A stretch of 57,534 nt of DNA from Paenibacillus jilunlii (GTDB lineage: Bacteria; Bacillota; Bacilli; Paenibacillales; Paenibacillaceae), in contig NZ_FNGM01000012.1 in NCBI RefSeq assembly GCF_900102965.1, positions 101,824 through 159,357 on the forward strand. Direction: 5' to 3'. Below, piece after piece: positions 25,041-33,865 of the stretch. The notes beneath the pieces were generated by a model that was not told the origin of the DNA, ran no database searches, and worked only from the letters and a program-made list of their open reading frames with translations. The first letter of the stretch is position 1. Each line of letters opens with the position of its first letter. The translations under genes were made by a program, and so were the position numbers.

Positions 25041-26516
25041 TTACATTATCGGCAGATGGGATTCTGCCACCTTTCCTTTTCCGCTGCGGAAGATGGCCCG
25101 CATCTCGTCACGCTTTGATTTTGGACTGAGCACATATACTGTGTCTCCCGGCTCGATGACTGTGCTCCCATGCGGGGTCACAATACTTTTATTACGGATG
25201 ATGGCGGTGAAGAGAATATCCTCGGGAAGCCCTATCTGCGCAATTTGCATCCCGGCTATAGGCATATGCTGGTCAATGGCAATATGATTGAATTCGGAAT
25301 CCGTCTTGCCGAGTGCCACCAGCTCCATAAGCGAAGGCTGGGCATCGTCTTTTCCAACAAGCCTTAACCGGGAGGCCAGCGGAGAAATGGTTGTCCCCTG
25401 AATGACCGCCGAGGTCAATACCACAAAAAATACAACATTAAAGAATAAACGCCCTTGCGGAAGTCCCGCCAGCAGCGGATAAGTCGCGAGTACAATCGGT
25501 ACCGCACCGCGCAGGCCCGCCCAGGAGATCAATGTTTTCTCCCGGATAGAGAACCTGGCAAACAGCAGGCTCAGGAACACTCCCACCGGCCTTGCAACCA
25601 GCATGAGAATTACGGATAGCAGAAGGCCCTGCCAGGCAATGTCCGCCAGTTCATTCGGAAATACAAGCAGCCCCAGCAGGATGAACATAGCAATCTGCAT
25701 CATCCATGCGAAGCCATGGTTAAAATTCATGATCGTCCGGTGATACATAAGCTCGGAATTTCCCAAAGTCAGGCCTATGACATATACCGCCAGCAGGCCG
25801 CTGCTATGGACCATGGCTGCAAGTCCATAGGTCAGCACGGCGAACCCGATCGCCATGACCGGATAGAGCCCGGTAGAATCGAGATTAATCCGGTTAATCA
25901 GGTAGACGGCAAGCTTACCGACCGCTATTCCCATCACCAGCCCTATCCCCATCTCCCATACAAAGGACAGCAGGAGGCTCCAGATGGCGGTATCGGGATG
26001 CTGAATCCATTCAATCAGCGATACGGTCAGAAACACTGCCATGGGGTCATTGCTGCCTGACTCCGCCTCAAGCGTAGACGTCAGGCGTTTGTCAATATTT
26101 TTGCCGCCGAGGACAGAGAACACCGCTGCCGCATCAGTAGAGCCCACAATGGCTCCGAACAACAGACTTTCCGCCCATGGCACATCCAGCACAAACCTTG
26201 CGAACACTCCTACAATCGCTGTGGTCAGCAGCACACCCACCGTCGCCAAAGAAAGTGCAGGGGCGATGATCGGCCGAATGTCCTTGATGCTGGTCTGCAT
26301 GCCGCCCTCAAACAAAATGATAATCAGGGCAAAAATACCGGCAACCTGCGTCAATGAGGCATTGTTGAAATAAACAAAGCGGCTAAGCACCATTCCCGCG
26401 GCGATGAACAGTACCAGTGCAGGCATGCCAAAGCGCGTGGAGAATTTGGTAGAGAGCACACCGACCAGCAGCAGCGCTGCCAGCAGTAAAATAATATTGT
26501 CCGCAAGATGTGTCAT
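25041..26516 (-). CDS. CPA1-family K+/H+ or Na+/H+ antiporter with regulatory C-domain
   Basis: A membrane antiporter of 491 residues with about 12-13 helices, of the NhaP2/CvrA type. Seen are the early segment LSTKFSTRFGMPALVLFIAAGMVLS cut into helices, the GAIVGSTDAAAVFSVLGG transport core with the conserved acidic TDAAA, and LEAESGSNDPMAV. The C-terminal about 90 residues form a TrkA_C-like cytosolic domain (MPIAGMQIAQIGLP, VIEPGDTVYVLSP), typical of the potassium/proton members. The ATG at 26516 matches the family N-terminus; a much longer in-frame upstream extension is polar and overlaps the neighbouring gene. Cation specificity is not decidable from sequence. Confidence 0.88.
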   Translation of the reverse strand: MTHLADNIILLLAALLLVGVLSTKFSTRFGMPALVLFIAAGMVLSRFVYFNNASLTQVAGIFALIIILFEGGMQTSIKDIRPIIAPALSLATVGVLLTTAIVGVFARFVLDVPWAESLLFGAIVGSTDAAAVFSVLGGKNIDKRLTSTLEAESGSNDPMAVFLTVSLIEWIQHPDTAIWSLLLSFVWEMGIGLVMGIAVGKLAVYLINRINLDSTGLYPVMAIGFAVLTYGLAAMVHSSGLLAVYVIGLTLGNSELMYHRTIMNFNHGFAWMMQIAMFILLGLLVFPNELADIAWQGLLLSVILMLVARPVGVFLSLLFARFSIREKTLISWAGLRGAVPIVLATYPLLAGLPQGRLFFNVVFFVVLTSAVIQGTTISPLASRLRLVGKDDAQPSLMELVALGKTDSEFNHIAIDQHMPIAGMQIAQIGLPEDILFTAIIRNKSIVTPHGSTVIEPGDTVYVLSPKSKRDEMRAIFRSGKGKVAESHLPIM

Positions 26517-26644
26517 ATCTAAGGTACCGCCTTTCCTGTAAGTAACGCCCTTCACACCAGGCTGGTCTGATATGTACGTTATTACCCCATACCCGCTAAT
26601 CCCAAAGCAACAGTTGCCCTTATTCAGCTTTCCCAATTCACAGT

Positions 26645-26679
26645 AAAAAACCCCAGTGGTCCATAAATCCACGGAGGTT
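26645..26679 (-). terminator. Terminator closing the secreted-glycosidase unit
   Basis: An 11-bp stem with mismatches (AACCTCCGTGG/CCACTGGGGTT) is followed by TTTTTT on the minus strand. It lies just after the last of the three secreted glycosidase genes. Confidence 0.8.
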
Positions 26680-26691
26680 ATTCGGATGGGC

Positions 26692-29376
26692 TTATTCTCT
26701 TGAATAGACTTGCATTTCATGAATGGACCAGTAGTTCCCTCCCGAGCTGGTCTGCACAATCCGGAGATATCTTGTTTTGACTGCAGGAAATTCGATTTTG
26801 GTCTTTTCCAGCTTTCCTTTACCGGAAGCGATCTTGTTCCAGCTTTTTGCATCATCCGAAATATATAGCTCATATCCCCGGGGATAATCATAAGAAGATA
26901 AGGTATAGTCCAAATCTACCGCTTCCACCGAATGGACACCCGCCAGATCAATCTGGATATATTCTCCGGAAGCCTGATGTTTGCCGGTATCCCAGCGTGT
27001 CCGCCTGTCTCCGTCAATGGCATTTGCCGGACCTGAAGCCTCAGTGTTCACATTGGATGAAACCTTCCACTCCGAACGGTCCAGGGGAACCAGTCCAGTA
27101 GCTGTGATCTGTGTTTTCTCCGACATTACACTTGAACCTGCTGTACGAACCGCATAGGTGTACAATGTGCCCTCCTGCAGCTTGCCGTCCGTATATTCTG
27201 TTTGCTTGATGCCGGTGGCAATTACCTTGAGCTCACTGCCGGGACTGTCGGCCCGGAGCACTTCATAGCTTGCTCCGGGGGCCTCCAGCCAATTCAGTTT
27301 AACAGAGGGTCCTTTGACAGCTGCTGCTTTTAAACCTTGGGGTGCAACATCCGCTACCTCGGAGGAAGGCTCCAGAATATACTGTACAGCCTCACCGGGA
27401 GCGAGTGTTTCGTTGAATTCAAGCGTTGGTGCAGCACTTTTTCCCGAGACATAGCTGCGGGCTTCTTCATAAGTATCCCCGTTGCCGAAGCGTTCGCCCT
27501 CATACACTGTTTTCTTGGGCATGTTCACTTTCACTGTGACGGTTTGCGGTGTTTCCTCAAAGTTGACGAAGTTTACCAGTACCTTGTTCGAGGTGGCTCC
27601 GGTTCCGGCCAAAGGCTCCAGAGTGGAGGTATCAACCGCACGGACATACACCAGCTTGTCGGCCAGGGCCTCCTTATTGGTGATTTCGTAGCTTAACGGA
27701 GCGCCGTGTGTGGCATAAGCCAGATCCAGCCGCCTCATGATGCTGACACGCGAATCCTCGCCTTTCTTGGTATAATAAATCTCCGTTTTTACCGGATCAT
27801 GGTCTTCCAGGTTAAAGCCATACTTGAACAGGCTGAAGTTTTTGAAAAAAGCCGCATGCTGGACAAACATGTCCGCATAGCCGATATGCGCACGCATAAT
27901 CCGGTCGAACACCGCTGCCGTCCGTTCGGAGGCTCCGTATTGGTAAGCATCCACATGAGAGTCGGAGGTCCCGAATTCGGTCGTCAGCATTTTTTTGCCA
28001 AGCCCGTCTGCGGCTCCGCCGAAGGTTTTCAGATTCTCGGTAAAGCTGCCTCCATTGCTGAAAATATAAGACTCGCCGTAAGAATGTCCATTGGTCAGGT
28101 CAGTCACTTCCTCCAGTTCGTTCCGCTGCTCCGGATCACGTTCCCAGCCGTCCGGGTCGCCGCACTGGCGCACCGTACCCTTCTGATTGCCGCAGGAATC
28201 ATCGCTGTAATCCGGCCAATAGGCCCAGCCTGGAGCCACGGTCTGCAAATGGGGGGCGATTGTTTTGCCCTTCTTGTTCAGCCAGTCGGCAATTGCCAGA
28301 TTTACCGCCTTGGAGCGGTTAAACAGCCCCGGCTCATTATCGACTTCATAATATTGAAAGTACGGGCTGTACTTCTCGAAATAATCCGTCAGCTTCTTCT
28401 CCGCGGTTTCCGGCAGTGAGCCATCTTCATTAAGTTTGATATCGCCCGTGTACAGATACAAGGCTACCGCCTGCATATTGTAATCCTTCAGCACCTTATA
28501 GTATTCTTCCATATTCGAACAGGAGCGTCCGACATCGCTGGCACAGCTGGTACGCATAATATTGCCGCTGTACGCTACACCGAGCCACTTCATGATATAA
28601 GGCAGATGTGTAACCGCACCTTCGTCAAAATAAAACTGCTTATTGTTGACCATAGTCCCGGTCAGTGTATAGCTGCCGTGAATCGGCTCCTTGATCGGTG
28701 TCTTGAGTGCCTCCAGGCTAAGATTATCCCAGGTCCACCAGTTATATTTATCCTCCATATCTGAGGAATACATTCCGCGTGTAGTCTGGAGCTTAAGCTC
28801 ATTAATACCGGCAACCAGCTGTTCTTTGGGAATATACAGCTCATAGGTTTTACGAAAATTGTATTTGCTGTCCGTTCCGTCGATACCGGCGATCTGAATA
28901 ATTCCCGATAGCTGGCGGTTGGAAAAGACGCTCATCTGCGGAACGGATTTGTAGGCATCGAGGATGCTTACGCGAAATAAGACCCCGTTCTCCGGGATCT
29001 TATCCAATTTGTACTTAATCCGCAGTTCAGGGTTGGTATCGCCTCGAAGCCCCGAAGGGATGGACTGGAGTGCAGAAGCTTTCAAAGTCGTAGAAGCAAC
29101 ATTAATCACTTCGTCCCCGTCAGGGGCTCCGGTCTCTGCAAATTCCGCATCCGATCCGTCATGCCGTCCGAACTGCCAGAGGGTCGTGCCCTCCGGCAGC
29201 TCTGGTCCCGCATCATTGGCGGCGGACAGTTCAGACATATCTACCTCCACTTTGCCTTTATTCGTCCCGTCCTCTCCGAAGACAGAGATGGATAACAGAA
29301 ACAAGATGGCAAGTGCAGCGAATTTTAGTAAAAGATGAAGTGGTTTGCGTGTTTTTTTCTTAGTCCTAGCTCTCAT
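26692..29376 (-). CDS. Secreted clan GH-A-like glycosidase with CBM, Fn3 and discoidin modules
   Basis: A large extracytoplasmic protein of 894 residues. After a basic head and hydrophobic anchor (about 14-35) comes a beta-sandwich module (about 65-225) resembling the polysaccharide-lyase-4 C-terminal binding domain (YELYIPKEQLVAGINELKLQ). A catalytic barrel follows, with probable acid/base Glu348 in YEVDNEPGLF and nucleophile Glu467 in LTTEFGTSD. A fibronectin-III-like module is near 680-760 and an F5/8-type (discoidin) sugar-binding module is at the end (SGPANAIDGDRRTRWDTG). The barrel fits clan GH-A, but I cannot name the GH family. The ATG at 29376 or 29382 follows GAGG; an earlier ATG at 29439 lacks a site. 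It is the last gene of the polysaccharide-linked glycosidase trio. Confidence 0.8.
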   Translation of the reverse strand: MRARTKKKTRKPLHLLLKFAALAILFLLSISVFGEDGTNKGKVEVDMSELSAANDAGPELPEGTTLWQFGRHDGSDAEFAETGAPDGDEVINVASTTLKASALQSIPSGLRGDTNPELRIKYKLDKIPENGVLFRVSILDAYKSVPQMSVFSNRQLSGIIQIAGIDGTDSKYNFRKTYELYIPKEQLVAGINELKLQTTRGMYSSDMEDKYNWWTWDNLSLEALKTPIKEPIHGSYTLTGTMVNNKQFYFDEGAVTHLPYIMKWLGVAYSGNIMRTSCASDVGRSCSNMEEYYKVLKDYNMQAVALYLYTGDIKLNEDGSLPETAEKKLTDYFEKYSPYFQYYEVDNEPGLFNRSKAVNLAIADWLNKKGKTIAPHLQTVAPGWAYWPDYSDDSCGNQKGTVRQCGDPDGWERDPEQRNELEEVTDLTNGHSYGESYIFSNGGSFTENLKTFGGAADGLGKKMLTTEFGTSDSHVDAYQYGASERTAAVFDRIMRAHIGYADMFVQHAAFFKNFSLFKYGFNLEDHDPVKTEIYYTKKGEDSRVSIMRRLDLAYATHGAPLSYEITNKEALADKLVYVRAVDTSTLEPLAGTGATSNKVLVNFVNFEETPQTVTVKVNMPKKTVYEGERFGNGDTYEEARSYVSGKSAAPTLEFNETLAPGEAVQYILEPSSEVADVAPQGLKAAAVKGPSVKLNWLEAPGASYEVLRADSPGSELKVIATGIKQTEYTDGKLQEGTLYTYAVRTAGSSVMSEKTQITATGLVPLDRSEWKVSSNVNTEASGPANAIDGDRRTRWDTGKHQASGEYIQIDLAGVHSVEAVDLDYTLSSYDYPRGYELYISDDAKSWNKIASGKGKLEKTKIEFPAVKTRYLRIVQTSSGGNYWSIHEMQVYSRE

Positions 29377-29442
29377 TCCCATGTCCTCGCTTTCTTCCGG
29401 GGTGTGTGCCCAGGCCTTGCAGGCCTGATTTTGCTCCATTTA

Positions 29443-30960
29443 TTAAGGAAGAGTAAGGGCGTTCTGGGGGATGAGCCCAGGCTTCTGGCTCGGACTCTTC
29501 CACATCAGGCGGATGCTTGCATCTCCGCGGTTCTCATAATATTCTACTTTCAGGTTATATGAGGTTCCTGCTGTGAGCTGAATGCTCCCCACGCGGCTGA
29601 CACCGCTTTGCTTCTTCCAGCTGTCGATAATCAGCTTGTCGCCGATCCATACACGGACGCCATCATCCGAGGAAGCAGTGAACGTATACTCCTCACTGTA
29701 GACCGCCTTCATTTTCCCGGTCCAGCGCACGGAGAAGGAATCCTTGTTCACACCTGCCGCCGGAGAATCTCCATGCCAGTTAAAGTCAATCTTCTTGTCA
29801 TTGCGGGTGAGCACAGGCGTTCCTGAGAGTTCAGCATTGTTGAAATACTGGCCTTTCAAGCCATTTTTCGAAATAATGCCTGCGGCATTGTTCGTTTTGG
29901 TATTAAGCGACTGAAGGTAATCCTGTCTGGATACCGTATGCTGATTGGTCATAAAACTCCGGATTTTCTGGAGGTTGTTATTTTCGGTCAGCATTTTCCC
30001 CCATGTCATCGTATATACCCATTTACTTTGGGTTTGAGACAATATAGCAGGATCTGGAAGCTCCCCGCTCTCTCCAATGCCTATAGGCTTTCCATTAGCC
30101 AATTCGAGCAGGCCTTCATAATAAGACTGTTTGTAATCATTATTGTAGATATCAGCCGCCAGTACATCCACCTTATCCGCTCCAGGATAATAGGCACTGT
30201 AAGGATCTGCCCACTCATTCGGAGCATTCGGATTCCATACCCACAGCAAATTATTTAATTTATGCTGGTTCACCAGCCGGTCGTACGTAATATCCCAGAG
30301 TTTGGAAAAATTATCCTTCTGCCCCCACCAGAACCAGTTCCCGTTCATTTCGTGATACGGACGCCACAGCACAGGAACTCCTGCATCCCGCAATTCACCC
30401 AAATAGACGGCAATCTCGTCAAGTGAAGCAAGCAGGCTTTTGTATTCCGGCGTCCCCGGTGTAACATAGGCATCGAATTTCTCCTGGCTCAGGCTCATAT
30501 GCACGTTAGCCCACTCCGGGGAGGTTCCGGGGAGGTTCTGATGGAACGTCATCGCCACGATGCCCCCATCCTCATGCCATTGAATTGCGCTGTCCACAAC
30601 AGCCTGGCGCTGCCGGGCAATGGTTCCCCTCGACTGGTTGTTAATCGCTCCAAGCTCATAGCCATGCAGCACTGCGTACTCCCCTGTGGCATTCTTCAGC
30701 TTGTTGTTGTATTCGTCGGGGCTCTCCAGATAGTCATGCTGTCCGGAGATTATGCCCTTTCCTCCGAGATCAGCCAGATAATCCAGCAGATCGGCGGCTT
30801 CCTGCGAAGCCGATGGATTCACCGGTGTGACTGCCTCCGGGGGAATGATCACATTCCGTTCAATAGAGAGACTGCGCGCCTCACTCCAAGGCAGTAAGGA
30901 AAGGATAAAAATAATAGGCAGCATCGTAATAAAAAGCCGGTACTTGCGGTAAGTGTTCAA
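29443..30960 (-). CDS. Secreted GH26 beta-mannanase with one PA14 domain
   Basis: A secreted enzyme of 505 residues, predicted to cut beta-1,4-mannan-type backbones. A signal peptide at about 1-28 is followed by a GH26 catalytic domain at about 45-345. Acid/base Glu204 is in WRPYHEMNGNWFWW and nucleophile Glu297 in IGIGESGE; SGQHDYLES marks the first strand. A PA14 domain at about 365-500 (GQYFNNAELSGTPVL, SSDDGVRVWIGDKLIIDSW) probably binds sugar. TTG at 30960 is the likely start: GAGGAG lies six bases upstream and the N-terminus (NTYRKYRL) aligns with the TTG-initiated paralogue at 33559 (TTYRKSRL). It lies 193 bases downstream of that paralogue. Confidence 0.9.
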   Translation of the reverse strand: MNTYRKYRLFITMLPIIFILSLLPWSEARSLSIERNVIIPPEAVTPVNPSASQEAADLLDYLADLGGKGIISGQHDYLESPDEYNNKLKNATGEYAVLHGYELGAINNQSRGTIARQRQAVVDSAIQWHEDGGIVAMTFHQNLPGTSPEWANVHMSLSQEKFDAYVTPGTPEYKSLLASLDEIAVYLGELRDAGVPVLWRPYHEMNGNWFWWGQKDNFSKLWDITYDRLVNQHKLNNLLWVWNPNAPNEWADPYSAYYPGADKVDVLAADIYNNDYKQSYYEGLLELANGKPIGIGESGELPDPAILSQTQSKWVYTMTWGKMLTENNNLQKIRSFMTNQHTVSRQDYLQSLNTKTNNAAGIISKNGLKGQYFNNAELSGTPVLTRNDKKIDFNWHGDSPAAGVNKDSFSVRWTGKMKAVYSEEYTFTASSDDGVRVWIGDKLIIDSWKKQSGVSRVGSIQLTAGTSYNLKVEYYENRGDASIRLMWKSPSQKPGLIPQNALTLP

Positions 30961-31058
30961 TGTAATCTCCTCTCTCCAGCCGTAGGTGGCTTCCAATTCG
31001 CACATGGGTGAACTTAAAGTTTGACCAGTATGCAACATAGAAGGGCTATAGCTTAGTA

Positions 31059-31079
31059 GCCCTGCTGATAAGGCAGGGC
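31059..31079. other. Hairpin between the two GH26 genes
   Basis: A 7-bp perfect stem (GCCCTGC/GCAGGGC) with a seven-base loop lies between the paralogous mannanase genes. It has no T-run on the minus strand, so it is more likely an mRNA-processing or stability hairpin than a terminator. Confidence 0.4.
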
Positions 31080-31153
31080 CATTGGACTTTTAGGATTAAT
31101 ATTGTAACGGCTTAACCAGTATCGGCGTTCGGGATGAATTCAGCAGTATTTCT

Positions 31154-33559
31154 TTAGGAAGCGGAAGGAAGAAAAAGGGCGCTGGCAGGAACCGTCTCTT
31201 TGACTTGGCTTGGACTTTCCCACATCAGCCGCGCTCTTGCATCCCCTTGGTTCTCGTAATACTCCACTTTGATATCATATAATTGCCCGGCTTCCAGGCT
31301 TATGCTTCCTGTGCGTTCGGTTCCGCTCTGCTTCATCCAGCTGTCAATCACAAGAGTGCCATTGACCCAAACGCGGACACCATCATCTGATGTTGTATAG
31401 ATCTGATAGGTTTCGCTATATAGCGGTTTGATCTTGCCGCTCCATCGTACCGAGAAGAAATCGGTGCCGATTGCAGCATCCGGCGAACCCAACCGCCAGT
31501 TGAAATCGAGCACAGCATCGGTGCGTACAACTGCCGGAGCACCAGACAGCAGCATATTGCTGAAATATTCCGCCTGCAATCCGTTATCAGCAGGCGCTGC
31601 TGGTGCCGGAGCAGGTGCTGGTGCCGACATCGGTTCTGGAGCCGGTGCCAGTGCAGGTTCCGGCGTTGGCGCCGGGGTTGCTACCGGCGTTGCTGTCGGT
31701 GTTGGCGCCGGGGTTGCTGCCGGCGTTGGCACCGGGGTTGCTACCGGTGTTGGCACCGGGGTTGCTACCGGTGTTGCTGCCGGCGTTGCTGCCGGGGTTG
31801 CTACCGGCGTTGCTACCGGTGTTTGCACCGGGGTTGCTACCGGTGTTGGCACCGGCGTTGGTGCAGCTTCCAGCAATGTTTGACTTGGGCTGGCTGAGGT
31901 CTTGACGTACAAAGCGCTTGTTGGAACTGTAGCTTTGGTCTGGCTGGTGCTCTGCCACATCAGACGAATGTTGGCATCGCCTGCATTTTCGTAATACTCG
32001 ACTTTGATATCGTAGAGCTGCCCTGCCTTCAAGGTGATATTTCCGGTACGTTCAGTTCCGCTCTGCTTAGTCCAGCTGTCGATTACGGCTGTACCGTCAA
32101 TCCAGACGCGGATACCATCGTCTGAAGTCGTGGAAATCGTATAAGTCTCGCTGTACGACGGTTTGATTAGCCCGGTCCAGCGGATCGAGAAATAATCCAC
32201 ACCCAGTGAAGATACCGGAGCGCTCAGGCGCCAGTTGAAGTTAACCGCAGCGTCGTTACGCACGAGTACAGGTGTACCCGAAAGCGTCATATTCTTGAAG
32301 TATTCTCCCTGAAGACCATTTTGACCGGGAAGAACCACCATACCATCATCAGGAGATAGTACCGGTGTGGCTGTAGGCTTTACCGTTGGCACCGGTGCCG
32401 GTGTAGCTGTTGGCACCGGGGTTGGCGCGGCCGTTGGCACCGGTGCCGGTGTAGCCGTCGGTACTGGCGTTGGCGTAGCCGTCGGAGTAGCTGGAGCCGC
32501 AGGTGTCTCCACCAGCCCAGCTTTGTATTGATCCAGTGTCACTGTGTAACTGTCATTCATAAAGTTTTTGATGGTAGTGGTGCTGTTGTTCTCATAGAGC
32601 ATCTTTCCCCAGTTCATCATATAGACCCATTGTCTCTGGGAGAGCTGCAGCTTGGCTGTGCTTGGCATTTCGCCATTTTCACCAATGGCAATGGGTTTGC
32701 CGTCCGCGAGGCTCAGCAGGCTGTCATGATATTTGTTCATATAATCATTGTTATATATATCTGCTGCGAGAACATCGACCTTGTCCGCTCCCGGATAGGT
32801 CAGTTCATAAGGATCCGACGAGGCATTCGGAGCATTGGGGTTCCACACCCACAGCAGGTTGTTTAATTGATGAACGTTTACGAAACGGTCATACATAATA
32901 TTCCAAAGTTCCGCAAAATTATTTTTCTTCCCCCACCAGAACCAGTTGCCGTTCATTTCATGGTAGGGTCTCCATAGGACTGGAACACCAGCGTCACGCA
33001 AGCTCTTAAGCGAAACGGCCACTTTGTCCAGATCGGCGATCAGGCTGTTATATTGAGCCGTACCCGGTGTTACATACTTATTGAATTCCGCTTGGCTAAG
33101 CGTCTTCTGCACATTCGCCCATTGGTACGGGGTGCCGGGCAGCTGCTCATGGAAGGTCATCACGACGATGCCGCCATTTTTGTACCAGTTGATCGCGCTG
33201 TTCACCACATTTCTGCGCTGCGCTGCTCCAGTGCTTTCCGACTGGCCGCTGATTAAGCCCAGCTCGTAGCCGTGAAGGGCCGCGTACTTTCCGCTCGTCC
33301 ACTTCAATCTGTTGCTGAATTCATCCGGGTTCTCCAGATAGTCATGCTGGCCAGTGATAATACCTTTTCCTGAAATAGCGTTTAGATCGTCAAGCAGCTT
33401 GACGGCAGCAGTTGAAGCATTGGGATTAACCGGAGCTGAAGAATCCGGGGCAGCAGCTGCCTTCGATGGCGCGCCCCCCAGGCCAAACGGCACTGCAGTC
33501 AGAAACAGGGCAATAGTTAACATGATCGACACCAGACGCGACTTACGGTAAGTTGTCAA
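31154..33559 (-). CDS. Secreted GH26 beta-mannanase with two PA14 domains
   Basis: A secreted modular enzyme of 801 residues. The signal peptide is at about 1-37 and the GH26 domain at about 47-345 (acid/base Glu201 in RPYHEMNGNWFWW; nucleophile Glu294 in IAIGENGE). A Thr/Pro/Ala linker at about 352-400 leads to the first PA14 domain at about 413-552. A longer TPVATPVPTPA linker at about 562-658 precedes the second PA14 domain at about 662-797. The PA14 copies are near-duplicates (TTSDDGIRVWIDGTAVIDSW versus TTSDDGVRVWVNGTLVIDSW) and resemble the single PA14 of the neighbouring paralogue. Translation starts at TTG with AGGAAG seven bases upstream; that site lies in the closing stem of a c-di-GMP riboswitch. 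It follows the EPS operon directly. Confidence 0.93.
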   Translation of the reverse strand: MTTYRKSRLVSIMLTIALFLTAVPFGLGGAPSKAAAAPDSSAPVNPNASTAAVKLLDDLNAISGKGIITGQHDYLENPDEFSNRLKWTSGKYAALHGYELGLISGQSESTGAAQRRNVVNSAINWYKNGGIVVMTFHEQLPGTPYQWANVQKTLSQAEFNKYVTPGTAQYNSLIADLDKVAVSLKSLRDAGVPVLWRPYHEMNGNWFWWGKKNNFAELWNIMYDRFVNVHQLNNLLWVWNPNAPNASSDPYELTYPGADKVDVLAADIYNNDYMNKYHDSLLSLADGKPIAIGENGEMPSTAKLQLSQRQWVYMMNWGKMLYENNSTTTIKNFMNDSYTVTLDQYKAGLVETPAAPATPTATPTPVPTATPAPVPTAAPTPVPTATPAPVPTVKPTATPVLSPDDGMVVLPGQNGLQGEYFKNMTLSGTPVLVRNDAAVNFNWRLSAPVSSLGVDYFSIRWTGLIKPSYSETYTISTTSDDGIRVWIDGTAVIDSWTKQSGTERTGNITLKAGQLYDIKVEYYENAGDANIRLMWQSTSQTKATVPTSALYVKTSASPSQTLLEAAPTPVPTPVATPVQTPVATPVATPAATPAATPVATPVPTPVATPVPTPAATPAPTPTATPVATPAPTPEPALAPAPEPMSAPAPAPAPAAPADNGLQAEYFSNMLLSGAPAVVRTDAVLDFNWRLGSPDAAIGTDFFSVRWSGKIKPLYSETYQIYTTSDDGVRVWVNGTLVIDSWMKQSGTERTGSISLEAGQLYDIKVEYYENQGDARARLMWESPSQVKETVPASALFLPSAS
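31590..31880. repeat. Low-complexity repeats encoding a Thr-Pro linker
   Basis: Short repeats of 12-18 bases (variants of GTTGCTACCGGTGTTGGCACCGG) encode repeated TPVA/TPVP/TPAA units between two PA14 domains of the mannanase. Such tracts are prone to copy-number change by slippage. The other strand is open in the same region and would encode a Gly/Ala/Val-rich product, but that is a composition artefact. Confidence 0.85.
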
Positions 33560-33566
33560 AATTCAT

Positions 33567-33659
33567 CTTCCTTTCGGTAGCCAGGCTGCCACTCTTTCGA
33601 AGGCCCTATAGCTTTGCGTCCCTATCTTTCGATTAGGTTTGCCTTTGTCGTTTTGGAAG
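33567..33659 (-). promoter_or_regulatory. Cyclic-di-GMP-I (GEMM) riboswitch
   Basis: Read on the minus strand, the leader contains the conserved GEMM-I series in order: ACAAAGGCAAACC, a P2 stem capped by a GAAA tetraloop, GGGACGCAAAGCTATAGGGC, a GAAA-containing P3 loop, and GGCAGCCTGGCTACCG. An outer stem can form between CTTCC (33655-33659) and GGAAG (33567-33571). The latter is the Shine-Dalgarno sequence of the GH26 gene, whose TTG start is eight bases further on. Ligand binding should stabilise that stem and reduce translation. This is an inference from the pairing; the aptamer itself is a confident match. Confidence 0.92.
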
Positions 33660-33798
33660 GATTTCTCCCTCTTACCGTAAGTATCGTCTCTATTAAATTT
33701 TTAGTTTAGAGCATTAATGAACTTTCCTTAATAAATGGTTCTTAATACCTGTTTTGGAATTGTAACAATTGGGTAAATAGATTATTTAGCCCTAGCTC

Positions 33799-33859
33799 AA
33801 AACCCTTAAACCGACAGGAACCGGGAAGGTTCCGCCGGATTCGACAGCGCCTTCGGCGC
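33799..33859 (-). terminator. Candidate terminator of the EPS operon
   Basis: Just after the GDP-mannose pyrophosphorylase stop codon are two hairpins, GCGCCGAAGGCGC and GGAACC-TTCCC-GGTTCC. The latter is extended by CCG/CGG pairs and followed by GGTTTAAGGGTTTT on the minus strand. The T-tract is interrupted, so termination may be partial, allowing some read-through into the glycosidase genes. Confidence 0.45.
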
Positions 33860-33865
33860 AATTTT

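Noticed and set aside
26517..26891. 125-residue N-terminal extension of the antiporter
   Set aside because: It is polar, overlaps the end of the neighbouring glycosidase gene and its terminator, and is not expected in the family.
30961..31153. Second c-di-GMP riboswitch in front of the downstream GH26 gene
   Set aside because: Isolated words (AGCTATAG, AGCC...GGCT) resemble the element, but the GCAAAGC and GAAA-tetraloop blocks are missing.
31428..31883. Plus-strand frame of 151 Gly/Ala/Val-rich residues
   Set aside because: It is antisense to the Thr-Pro linker of the GH26 protein and stays open only because of the low-complexity repeat.
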